A program made the position numbers and the translations under genes. The notes under the pieces are model-generated. The model saw only the letters and a list, made by a program, of their open reading frames with translations, had not been told where the DNA came from and made no database searches. A stretch of 64,000 nt of DNA, from NCBI RefSeq assembly GCF_014651035.1, contig NZ_BMWC01000018.1, positions 60,094 to 124,093 on the forward strand, in the 5' to 3' direction. Within the stretch, counting starts at the first letter, position 1. Each line of letters opens with the position of its first letter. This DNA is from Streptomyces lomondensis (GTDB taxonomy: Bacteria; Actinomycetota; Actinomycetes; Streptomycetales; Streptomycetaceae). Shown here in pieces: positions 33,967-41,769 of the stretch.

Positions 33967-34422
33967 GGGGGGTGCTTCCTCCTCGTCCTCGTGGGTGGGT
34001 CGATGGGGGAGCTCTGTCACCGGGGAGTGTTGGCCTGGCCCTGTCAACTGTCAATAGTTTCGGCGGGTGTTGCGAAATATTCGCCGCTTCGACGACTTCG
34101 ATGCTGGTGGATTTCCGCTGTTCAGCGGGCAGTTGGGGTGGGTGTGGGCTGTCTTTGTGAGGGGACCCCCGCCCTTCCGGCCCGGAGGGCAGGGTTCCGT
34201 TATTCGAATGTTTCGAACTGCTTCCGGTCGCCGCCGACCTGGACCGCGAGCAGCGGCTCCTCGCCGTTCTCCACCCGAGCCGTCACATGGCAGGCTCCCC
34301 CGGCCGTTCGGCGAACCACGAGTCGCGTGAATCCTGCTCGCTGTCCGGGGCCGGGGGAGGGGTACTCACGGTATTCACGGTGCGTGCCGCCCCGGGGGGG
34401 GCGGGCACCTGTGCGGGGTGGG
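33967..34422 (-). promoter_or_regulatory. Xylanase promoter region with candidate operators
   Basis: At 34056-34062 AGTTTCG and at 34072-34084 GCGAA-ATA-TTCGC form inverted-repeat motifs about 100 bases upstream of the xylanase start. They recall the CGAAA/TTTCG operators of xylanase regulators in Streptomyces. The segment 34200-34330 reads on the minus strand like the end of a protein (...VRRTAGGACHVTARVENGEE...), which I cannot assign; it may be an old gene tail. Confidence 0.4.
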
Positions 34423-35328
34423 TCAGTCCTGGCGGACGATGTTCGTGCCGGGGCCGCCGGAGAGCGTGTCCGTGCCCCGGCCGCCGTACAGCTCGTCGTT
34501 CCCGCTGTTGCCGTACATCGTGTCGTCGCCGTCCTCGCCGTGGAGGACGTCGTGGCCCCTTCCGCCGTAGACGAAGTCGTTGCCGGCCCCGCCGCGGAGC
34601 AGGTCGTCGCCGTCGCCGCCGGACAGGTGCTGCCGGTCGGCTCCGCCGAGGATCGTGTCGTCGCCCGCGCCGCCGTCGACGTGGCTGTCCTCGCCCGAGG
34701 AGCGGATCGTGTCGTCGCCGTCACCGCCCTGCGCGATGGATCCGGCGCCGCCGCGGAGGGTGTCGTCGCCGGCGTCGCCCCGGACCACGGTGACCTCACC
34801 GACCGTGAGGCCGTCGTTCCCCGCGCCGCCGGAGACGCCGTTGCCGCTGACGTCGCCGGTCTCGGTGTACCCGTCCTGGCCGGCGCCGAGGTCGAGGGAG
34901 GCGAAGTAGTACGTCTGGTCGGTGGCGTTGTGATAGGCGACGACATCGTTGCCGTCGCCGAGGGACATCCTCAGGGTGGCGTACGGGTCCTGGCTCTCCA
35001 GGGTGCCGACCGTGCAGGCGACCCTGGTCCGGTCCGTGGCGCTGGGGTACGTGCAGTCGGTGCCCGCGTCGATCGGGACGGAGTCGTCGATCACGTAGGT
35101 GATCCGCTCGGAGTCGTCGGTGATCGACGCGGTGACGGTCGCGTCGTTGGTCTGCCCGGAGGCGGCGGTGTAGACGATCGCCCGCCCGTCGGACGCGACG
35201 GTGGCCGCCGGCGTCGCCGCACCGGCGGTACCGCTCAGGAGGAGCGGGGCAGCCACGCCCGCGCCGATCAGGAACGTCAGCGCCGAGGTGACACGTAAGG
35301 AGCGGCGGCCGGCCTGGGAAGAGGACAT
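34423..35328 (-). CDS. Secreted RTX-like calcium-binding protein
   Basis: A 301-residue exported protein. A Sec signal ends near GTAGA (about residue 36). A Thr/Ser-rich beta domain runs to about 145. From there to the end come glycine/aspartate nonapeptides of the haemolysin type (GGAGNDGLT, GDAGDDTLRGG, GGDGDDTIRS, GGAGDDTILGG, GGDGDDLLRGGAGNDFVYGG and so on), about ten units that should fold as a Ca-binding beta-roll. ATG 35328 with GGAGG. Role (adhesion or enzyme support) unknown; no catalytic domain seen. Confidence 0.88.
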   Translation of the reverse strand: MSSSQAGRRSLRVTSALTFLIGAGVAAPLLLSGTAGAATPAATVASDGRAIVYTAASGQTNDATVTASITDDSERITYVIDDSVPIDAGTDCTYPSATDRTRVACTVGTLESQDPYATLRMSLGDGNDVVAYHNATDQTYYFASLDLGAGQDGYTETGDVSGNGVSGGAGNDGLTVGEVTVVRGDAGDDTLRGGAGSIAQGGDGDDTIRSSGEDSHVDGGAGDDTILGGADRQHLSGGDGDDLLRGGAGNDFVYGGRGHDVLHGEDGDDTMYGNSGNDELYGGRGTDTLSGGPGTNIVRQD

Positions 35329-35491
35329 TGCAAAACCTCCGTGGGATGTAGTGGTTCTTGCAATGTGGTGTGACGGTGGGGAATTGGGTTCGGTTCGGTG
35401 GCGGGATCCGAACTCCTGATGGCCCTCTGCCGGTCGGCTTCGGTTAACCGTCACTTCATGTGGAGGCCGGGGGGAGCCCAGCCGCCCCTGG

Positions 35492-35611
35492 TCATCGCGA
35501 GGCCGCGTCGTGGTCGGCCAGGACCTCGTCGATGACGCGGCGGTGGACGGCCGCCTGCCCGGCATCCGTGTCGATGTCCAGCGCCGGGCAGATCAGGGCC
35601 TTCCACCTTGC
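35492..35611 (-). pseudogene. C-terminal fragment of an APH-family kinase gene
   Basis: On the minus strand, A-R-W-K-A-L-I, then a GQAAVHRRVIDEVLADHDAA stretch and stop at 35492-35494. This is the usual last helix of macrolide/aminoglycoside phosphotransferase-like (APH) proteins. The main body of the same gene lies at 37192-37944, on the other side of the IS200/IS605 element. About 15 residues between the pieces are not found. Confidence 0.7.
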
Positions 35612-35875
35612 TTTCGGGCAGGGTGCCCGGTCCTTCAGGGCCGGGGTGAATGCCCGCTCCCGCGTAGCGGGGCGGGGGAAGCCGAATCGCCGTCAGGGCG
35701 ATTCGACGTCGCCGCCCATGGGGCTGAGGGTGACCACAGACAGGCGGTGGTGACGGGGAGTTGAGGGGCCTGTGGCAGGTGGTCGGCCGGGTCGGCAGTC
35801 GGGAGCGGTCACTCACACAGGTGATGTTGATCGATGGCCTGCCCGGTCAGGGAACGTGTGGGCTAGGTTCACGGC

Positions 35876-37174
35876 ATGGCACGGTTTCGGATGTACCCGA
35901 CGAGCGAGCAGGTGAGCATCATGCTCGACCACTGCGCGCACGCCCGGTACGTCTGGAACCTCGCCGTCGAGCAGCACTCGCACTGGTCCAAGGGCCGCAG
36001 GGCCGCGCCCGGTTTCGCTGAGCAGTGCCGCCAGCTCACCGAGGCCCGGCGGGAGAACGAATGGCTGCGCGCTGGTAACGCCGATGTGCAGCAGCAGGCC
36101 CTGAAGGACTTCGCCAAGGCCAAGAACGCCAGGTTCACCTCTGGCTTTGGTGAGCCGACGTGGCGCAGGAAGTATGTGCACGAGGGCTTCCGCGTCATCG
36201 GCACCGACCGGGTCGCGGAGTTCGAGACGGACGGGTCGCCGAAGCTGAACGCCAAGGGCAAGCAGGTCATGGGCCGCTTTGTCGTGGTGCAGAAGCTGAA
36301 CCGGCGGTGGGCGCAGGTGAAGGTGCCCGGCTGCGGGTGGGTGCGCTTCCGCCTGTCCCGCAAGGGCAAAGGCGCCTGCCTGCCCGCCGCGAAGACGTTC
36401 CGTGTCACCTTCCGTAACGGTCAGTGGCATATCGCGTTCGCCGTCCTCCCCGAGCCGATCGACGTGCCCGGCGCGGGTGAGGTCATCGGCATCGACCGGG
36501 GTGTGAAGATCACCGCAGCCCTCTCCGACGGGCGGAAGCTGAACTGCCCGCAGCTCACCGTCAGGGAACGTGCCCAGATCCGCAAGCACCAGCGCCGGGC
36601 TGCTCGAGCCCCCAAGGGCAGTGAGGCCAAGACCGCCGAGTACGCCAAGGTCGCCAGACTCAAGGCGCGCGAAGCTGATCGGCGTAAGGACTGGTGCGAG
36701 AAGACCAGCACCATGCTCGCCCGCGCCTATGGTCTGGTGCGGTTCGAGAAGCTGAACATCAAGAACATGACCTGCTCGGCGAAAGGGACGGTCGAGCAGC
36801 CCGGCAAGAGGGTCAGGCAGAAGGCCGGACTGAACCGGGTGATCCTCGCCCAGAGCTGGGGGCTGCTGCGGCAGCGTACGGAGGACAAGGCTCCGGGCCG
36901 GGTCGAGGACGTCCCCGCGCCCTTTACGTCTCTGCGGTGTTCCGCCTGCGGATGGATCGAGAAGAAGTCGCGCAAGAGCCAAGCCGACTTCGTCTGCGTG
37001 TCCTGCGGGTTCACCTGCAACGCCGATGAGAACGCAGCGAACAACGTCGCGGCAGGACAGGGCGGTTTCCCCCGCCCCCGGCGCTCAGCCGGTGCCGGAG
37101 GGGTGACAGCGGCCACGGGCCGTTCGAGCGCCCGTGAACCTCAACCCACCTGGGTTGGAATCCCCCTCTTTTAA
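35876..37174 (+). CDS. tnpB: TnpB RNA-guided endonuclease
   Basis: A 432-residue TnpB with all RuvC parts: Asp in VIGIDRGVKITAALSDG (RuvC-I, about 203), Glu in LVRFEKLNIKNM (RuvC-II, about 290), a four-Cys zinc ribbon (CSACGWIEKKSRKSQ, then CVSCGF) and Asp in NADENAANNVAAGQ (RuvC-III). N-terminal helix YPTSEQVSIMLDHCAHARYV is the usual opening. TnpB uses an RNA from the element right end to cut matching DNA and favour element retention. The reading frame is complete and the stop lies in the right-end hairpin. Confidence 0.93.
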   Translation: MARFRMYPTSEQVSIMLDHCAHARYVWNLAVEQHSHWSKGRRAAPGFAEQCRQLTEARRENEWLRAGNADVQQQALKDFAKAKNARFTSGFGEPTWRRKYVHEGFRVIGTDRVAEFETDGSPKLNAKGKQVMGRFVVVQKLNRRWAQVKVPGCGWVRFRLSRKGKGACLPAAKTFRVTFRNGQWHIAFAVLPEPIDVPGAGEVIGIDRGVKITAALSDGRKLNCPQLTVRERAQIRKHQRRAARAPKGSEAKTAEYAKVARLKAREADRRKDWCEKTSTMLARAYGLVRFEKLNIKNMTCSAKGTVEQPGKRVRQKAGLNRVILAQSWGLLRQRTEDKAPGRVEDVPAPFTSLRCSACGWIEKKSRKSQADFVCVSCGFTCNADENAANNVAAGQGGFPRPRRSAGAGGVTAATGRSSAREPQPTWVGIPLF

Positions 37175-37191
37175 GAGGGGGAGGATGTCAA
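37050..37191 (+). ncRNA. Predicted omegaRNA (reRNA) scaffold at the TnpB element right end
   Basis: TnpB guide RNAs come from the 3' end of tnpB through the right-end hairpins, followed by a 16-20 base guide copied from flanking DNA. Here hairpins at 37143-37156 and 37162-37181 are followed by GAGGATGTCAA. The guide would then be GGCACGGCGGAACGCCTCGC (37192-37211), which lies in the APH gene. The 5' limit is a guess; expression not shown. Confidence 0.5.
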
Positions 37192-37944
37192 GGCACGGCG
37201 GAACGCCTCGCGGCTGTCGCCGGTGAACATCGTCCAGGCGATCACCAGGTCACAGGCCGGATCACCGACGCCGGAGGTGCCGAAGTCGATGACGGCGGCC
37301 AGCTTGCCGTCCCTGACCAGCAGGTTGTTGGCGGCGATGTCGCCGTGGAACCAGACCGGCCGCCCACGCCAGGCCGCCCGCAGCGCCGCGTCCCACACGC
37401 CGGCCGCCCGGTCGGTGTCGACGCGTCCGGCGAGCGTGGCCAGGGCGCCGCGCGTCTCGTCGTCGTAGTGGGCCGGCGGCCCGCCCCGGTGGAAACTGTG
37501 CGCTCCGGCCGGCGGCCCGCCCGTGGGATCGATGGTCCACAGCGCGAGGAGGAACTCGGCGACCGACTCCGCGAACCGCGGCATGTCGTCGATGCGTTCG
37601 GGGTGGGCCACGTCACCGTCCAGCCAGCCGCGGACCGACCAGTCGTACGGATAGCCCTCACCCGGCACTCCGCGCGCCACGATCGGCGGAACAGGAACCG
37701 GCAGCGACGGCGCGAGCACCGGAAGCCACCGGTTCTCCTTGGCGACCGCGGGGACGTAGTGCTCGGCGGTGGGCAGCCGCACGGTCATGGTCTCGCCGAG
37801 CCGGTAGGTCCGGTTGTCCCACCCGTCCACCTCGACCGGTGTCACGCTCAGATGGCTCCACTGCGGGAACTGCGAGGCGATCAGCCGCCTCACCAACGCG
37901 GCGTCGATGCCGGCCCGGCCGTCGGCGGGGGAACTGGAGGTCAT
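37192..37944 (-). pseudogene. APH-family phosphotransferase interrupted by the TnpB element
   Basis: From ATG 37944, about 251 residues of an antibiotic-kinase-like protein: VDGWDNRTYRLGETMTVRLP (the N-lobe), VWFHGDIAANNLLV (Brenner motif, H-G-D-x-x-x-x-N) and AVIDFGTSGVGDPACDL (the metal-binding D-F-G). The original reading runs to REAFRRAL. From there the IS right end supplies an artificial tail T-S-S-P-S and stop at 37171. The usual last 40-50 residues are displaced to 35492-35611. The core motifs are intact, so weak activity of the truncated protein cannot be excluded. Confidence 0.85.
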
Positions 37945-38006
37945 ACCGGAATGGTGTCCACCACCCTCCGGCACGGGCAACGGAATTTCCCACGGCCCGA
38001 AAGGAC

Positions 38007-38126
38007 TTGTCCGACCCGTCGCCGCACCACACCGGCCAGTGGCTCGCCTACGGCGTGATCGCGGCGGGCTGGATCCTGTTCACGACGGTCACGGCCGGGG
38101 TGTCGCGGGCGGTGAGCCGCCAGTGA
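38007..38126 (+). CDS. Candidate 39-residue membrane peptide
   Basis: A short frame with one predicted membrane helix (WLAYGVIAAGWILFTTVTAG) and basic ends. A TTG start at 38007 is possible but ribosome-site spacing is poor, so the start is uncertain. No family recognised. It lies in the 281-base space between the APH gene and the next small membrane protein. Confidence 0.35.
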   Translation: MSDPSPHHTGQWLAYGVIAAGWILFTTVTAGVSRAVSRQ

Positions 38127-38225
38127 CGTCGAGGCCGTCGGGCCCACGTGCGTGTGCAAGGGACGGGCACGAGAACCGCTTCGGTGGGAGGATGAAGCCC
38201 GACGATGCGTCTGAGGGGGCGTCAC

Positions 38226-38522
38226 ATGAATCGGACCGCACGATGGCTGCTGCTGGCCGTCGGTTCGTTGGTGGTGTTCGGGCTGTGCGTGTGGCTGGGG
38301 GACGCACTGCTTCCGTGGGACCGGCCCGAGCGGATCGGCGCGGGGGCGGGCGCCGGAGCGGTGCTCGCCGCGGTGCTGGTGGCATGGGGATCGTCCGCGA
38401 TCAGCTCCTCCGCTCCGCCCCGCGGGACGGGCGGGAACACGGCGTCGGGTGAGCGGTCGGTGGCCACCGGGGACAACTCGGGGATCATCGTGACCGGGGA
38501 CAACGGCACCATCCAGCGGTGA
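38226..38522 (+). CDS. Small two-helix membrane protein with a G-D-N motif tail
   Basis: A 98-residue protein: two membrane helices (WLLLAVGSLVVFGLCVWLG and GAGAGAVLAAVLVAWGSSA), then a cytoplasmic-looking tail TGDNSGIIVTGDNGTIQR. The tail motif reappears in the N-terminus of the next protein as SNPGVIATGNDARIEQRTV. Its stop overlaps the next start by four bases (GTGA), so the two proteins are made together. It may anchor the STAND ATPase at the membrane or act as its effector. No named family. Confidence 0.65.
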   Translation: MNRTARWLLLAVGSLVVFGLCVWLGDALLPWDRPERIGAGAGAGAVLAAVLVAWGSSAISSSAPPRGTGGNTASGERSVATGDNSGIIVTGDNGTIQR

Positions 38523-40954
38523 GCGCCGAGCACCTGCCCTCGTCCGCCACCGGCGACCGGGCCGCGTCCGCGGGCAGCAACCCGGGGGTGATAGCGACCG
38601 GCAATGACGCCCGGATCGAGCAGCGGACCGTCGTGCTGCCGCCGGGCGCGATGCAGCCGGCCGTCGACGGTGCGGCCGTCACGCAGCTGAACAACCTGCC
38701 CGCCTACGACAGCGCGGTGTTCGAGGGCCGCGACGAAGAGCTGCGCAGCCTGGCCGCCGTGCCGTCGTCGGGCACCGGCGTGGTGGCGCAGAGCGTGCGC
38801 GGTCTGGGCGGGGTGGGCAAGTCCACGCTGGTGCTCCACCACGCGCGGGCGTTCCTCGCCGCCGGCGGCGGTCCGGTGTGGTGGATCGACGCGGAGACCG
38901 AGGCCGGCATCCTGGCCGGGCTGGCGGGACTGGCCACCGCCCTGCACCCGGTGCACGCGGCCCTGCCGCTGGAGGAGGCCGCGGAATGGGCGCTGGTGTG
39001 GCTTCAGGGCCGCTCGGGCTGGCTGGTGGTCCTGGACAACGCCGAGGACCCCGCCGACCTGTCCCCTTATCTGGGCCGGCTGACCGCCGGCCAGGTCGTG
39101 ATCACCACCCGCCGTGACCTGCCCTGGCGCCATCTCGCCGCACCCCTGTGCCTGGACACCCTCACCCCGGACTCGGCCGTGGCCGTCCTGGAGGGCATCA
39201 CCGGCCGCAGCCGAGCCGACGACACGGCGTTCGGGGAACTGGCCGAGGAACTGGGCTGCCTGCCCCTGGCACTTCAGCAGGCCGGCGCCTACCTGGCACA
39301 GACCCGCACCTCGGCCCGCGACCACCTGACCGAACTCCGCCGGGACCCGGCCGGCATCCTCGCCACCACGCCCCCCGGCGACGCCCAGCAGCGCACCGTG
39401 GCCCAGGTGTGGAGCGTCACCGTCAAGGCCGTGGAAGAGGCCGACCCGCACGCGGTGCACTTGCTGCGCATCCTGGCCCACATGGCCCCCGACCCCCTGC
39501 CGCGCGGCGTCCTGGACGCCGCCCTGCCCACCCGCCGGGCGGTCGACCACGCCCTGGGCGTACTCGCCGCCTACAGCATGATCACTCTGACGGACTCCAC
39601 CGTCACCACCCACCGCCTCGTCCAGAGCGTCATCCGCACCACCACCCCACCGCCCGCAGCACCCACCCGCCTGCAACGCCTCACCCGCCGGCTGCTCGGG
39701 CGCCCTCCCGCCCCACCTTCTACGCCACTGACCACCGCCCTGACGCTCCTGCTCAACGCCCTACCGCCGGGCAGCCCCAAAGAGACAGAGGGCTGGCCCG
39801 TCTGGCAGAGCCTTCTGCCCCATCTCCAGGCAGTGGTCACCTATCACCCCGACGACAGCAGGGATGTCCAACTGGCCGTAGCCCTGGGAGAGACCGCCCT
39901 CTACCTCCGCAGCCGCGGCCAGGCCCCCGTGACGCTGGCGCTGGAGGAACGGGCCCTGGCGATCGTCGAGGTGGCGTTGGGGCCGGACCATCCCACGACC
40001 GCGGTGCGGCTGGGCAACCTCGCCTCGGCGTTCTCCGCGTTGGGCCGGCATGGCGAGGCGCTGCCGCTGGCACTGCGGGCGCTGGAGATCACGGAGGCAG
40101 CGCTGGGGCCGGACGATCCCGATACCGCGGTGCGGCTGGGCAACCTCGCCGCGACGTTCTCCGAACTGGGGCGGCCTGGTGATGCGCTGCCCCTGGCCGA
40201 GCGGGCGTTGGCGATCGGCGAGGCGGCGTTGGGGCCGGACCACCCCGATACCGCGGTGCGGCTGAACAACCTCGCCTCGACCTTCTCCGAACTGGGGCGG
40301 CCTGGTGATGCCCTGCCCCTGGCCGAGCGGGCGTTGGCGATCGCCGAGGAGGCGTTGGGGCCGGACCACCCCACCACCGCAGTGCAGCTCGGCAACGTCG
40401 CCTCGGCGTTCTCCGCGTTGGGGCGGTACGACGAGGCGCTGCCCCTGAAGCAGCGGGCGTTGGCGATCACGGAGGCAGCGCTGGGCCCGGACCACCCCGA
40501 CACCGCGCTGCGGCTGAACAACCTCGCCTCGACGTTCTCCGAACTGGGGCGGCCCGGTGATGCGCTGCCCCTGGCCGAGCGGGCGTTGGCGATCGCCGAG
40601 GTGGCGTTGGGGCCGGACCACCCCACCACCGCAGTGCATCTGGGCAACGTCGCCTCGATGTTCTCCGCGTTGGGGCGGCTTGGCGAGGCGGTGCCGCTGG
40701 CCGAGCGGGCCCTGGCGATCACGGAGGCGGCGTTGGGGCCGGACCACCCCGACACCTCGCTGCGACTGGGCAACCTCGCTGTGATGTTCTTCGAGTCGGG
40801 GCGGCGTGACGAGGCGCTGCCCCTGGCCGAGCGGGCGTTGGCGATCGCCGAGGCGGCGTTGGGCCCGGACCATCCCACCACCGCGGTGCGGCGGAACTAC
40901 CTCGGCGAGCTTCACCGGTGGCTCGGGGAGGGTGATGAGGAGGAATCGCCGTAG
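38519..40954 (+). CDS. NB-ARC-like STAND ATPase with TPR repeats
   Basis: An 811-residue protein. Residues 1-65 are a short linker carrying the G-N-x-A-R-I motif. An NB-ARC-type ATPase spans about 65-390: Walker A GLGGVGKSTLV (about 97-107), Walker B WLVVLDNAED (about 168), VITTRRD, and the G-x-P-LAL motif LGCLPLALQQAG. From about 480 to 800 come eight 42-residue kinesin-light-chain-type TPRs (ERALAI..ALGPDHPxTAxxLxNLA). STAND proteins of this layout sense ligands and switch on a partner. Here the partner is probably the coupled membrane protein. Confidence 0.85.
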   Translation: MSAEHLPSSATGDRAASAGSNPGVIATGNDARIEQRTVVLPPGAMQPAVDGAAVTQLNNLPAYDSAVFEGRDEELRSLAAVPSSGTGVVAQSVRGLGGVGKSTLVLHHARAFLAAGGGPVWWIDAETEAGILAGLAGLATALHPVHAALPLEEAAEWALVWLQGRSGWLVVLDNAEDPADLSPYLGRLTAGQVVITTRRDLPWRHLAAPLCLDTLTPDSAVAVLEGITGRSRADDTAFGELAEELGCLPLALQQAGAYLAQTRTSARDHLTELRRDPAGILATTPPGDAQQRTVAQVWSVTVKAVEEADPHAVHLLRILAHMAPDPLPRGVLDAALPTRRAVDHALGVLAAYSMITLTDSTVTTHRLVQSVIRTTTPPPAAPTRLQRLTRRLLGRPPAPPSTPLTTALTLLLNALPPGSPKETEGWPVWQSLLPHLQAVVTYHPDDSRDVQLAVALGETALYLRSRGQAPVTLALEERALAIVEVALGPDHPTTAVRLGNLASAFSALGRHGEALPLALRALEITEAALGPDDPDTAVRLGNLAATFSELGRPGDALPLAERALAIGEAALGPDHPDTAVRLNNLASTFSELGRPGDALPLAERALAIAEEALGPDHPTTAVQLGNVASAFSALGRYDEALPLKQRALAITEAALGPDHPDTALRLNNLASTFSELGRPGDALPLAERALAIAEVALGPDHPTTAVHLGNVASMFSALGRLGEAVPLAERALAITEAALGPDHPDTSLRLGNLAVMFFESGRRDEALPLAERALAIAEAALGPDHPTTAVRRNYLGELHRWLGEGDEEESP
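39958..40920 (+). repeat. 126-bp tandem repeats encoding TPR units
   Basis: Unit starts lie at 39958, 40084, 40210, 40336, 40462, 40588, 40714 and 40840, exactly 126 bases apart. Units differ at few positions even at silent sites, which indicates recent duplication or gene conversion. Repeat number is likely to vary between strains. Confidence 0.9.
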
Positions 40955-41079
40955 GGGTGGGGCTGCGGGCGGGCTTGGGGGCTGCGTTCGTAGCTGACCG
41001 TGGCCGTGGCCCGCGCAACCCGGTTCACGGAACGGGGGGATTACAGGCCCGCAGCAGGGTTCCGCGCCGCCTCGCCCCG

Positions 41080-41769
41080 TCACGCCAGTTCGTCGCCCTC
41101 CAGCCGGTAGCCCTGCCCCCGCACCGTCACGATCCTCGACGCGCCCAGCTTGCGGCGGAGGTAACGGACGTATACGTCCACGACGTTGGAGCCCTCCGAG
41201 GCCTCGTAGCCCCAGACGTCGGACAGCAGGTCCTCCCGGCTGAGCACGCTGCCGGCGTTGCGCATGAGGTGTTCCAGCAGGGCCGCCTCCCGGGCGCTGA
41301 GCTGGATGATCCGGCCGTCGGCGTAGGCCTGGCGGGTGCGGGTCTCCAGGGCGATTCCCGCACGCCGCAGGACGGAGCTGTCGGCCTCGCGCAGGCGCAG
41401 GCGCAGGCGGACCCGGGCGAGGAGTTCCTCGAAGCTGAACGGCTTGGTCAGGTAGTCGTCGGCGCCGCCCTCCAGGCCGTACACCGTGTCCGCGACGGTG
41501 TCCCGGGCGCTGAGGATGATGACCGGGAGGGCGCTGGACGCCGCGCGGAGGCGGGCGACCACGGTGAAACCGTCCTCGCCGGGCAGGCCGATGTCCAGGA
41601 TCATGAGGTCGTATCCGCCGGACATGGCCGCGCGGCGGGCCGTCTCCCCGTCGCTGACGACGGTGGTGCGGAAGCCGTGGGTGGTGAAGCGTTCCGAGAG
41701 GTAGGAGGCGATGTGGGCCTCGTCCTCGGCGATGAGGAGGCGGCGGCGGGGCTGTCTGCTCTGGCTCAT
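41080..41769 (-). CDS. OmpR-family response regulator
   Basis: A 229-residue two-component regulator. Receiver: RLLIAEDEAHIASYL (acidic pocket), phosphoacceptor Asp in LMILDIGLPGEDG (about residue 56), Lys in YLTKPFSFEELLARV. C-terminal winged helix: LSAREAALLEHLMRNAGSVL and VVDVYVRYLRRKLG. Its ATG overlaps the kinase stop (ATGA), so kinase and regulator are translationally coupled. It is the last gene of a three-gene operon. Regulon unknown. Confidence 0.95.
   Translation of the reverse strand: MSQSRQPRRRLLIAEDEAHIASYLSERFTTHGFRTTVVSDGETARRAAMSGGYDLMILDIGLPGEDGFTVVARLRAASSALPVIILSARDTVADTVYGLEGGADDYLTKPFSFEELLARVRLRLRLREADSSVLRRAGIALETRTRQAYADGRIIQLSAREAALLEHLMRNAGSVLSREDLLSDVWGYEASEGSNVVDVYVRYLRRKLGASRIVTVRGQGYRLEGDELA

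Larger units (their letters stand above)
35612..37191 (+). mobile_element. tnpB-only IS200/IS605 (IS1341-type) element
   Basis: About 1.58 kb. The left end carries hairpins CCCGG..CCGGG and CGAATCGCC-GTCA-GGCGATTCG-like (about 35683-35706). The right end carries AACCCA/TGGGTT (37143-37156) and CCCCCTCTT/AAGAGGGGG (37162-37181) and ends at about GATGTCAA. There is no tnpA. The element separates two halves of an APH gene. Left boundary is inferred from where APH homology stops. Confidence 0.75.

Noticed and set aside
37171..37191. APH stop codon taken as the natural end
   Set aside because: The last codons are IS right-end sequence, so the end is an artefact of insertion.
39958..40920. CRISPR-like array
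   Set aside because: The repeats are contiguous 126-base coding units without spacers.
39761..41083. 440-codon minus frame over the TPR repeats
   Set aside because: Repeat-driven shadow of the plus-strand TPR gene.
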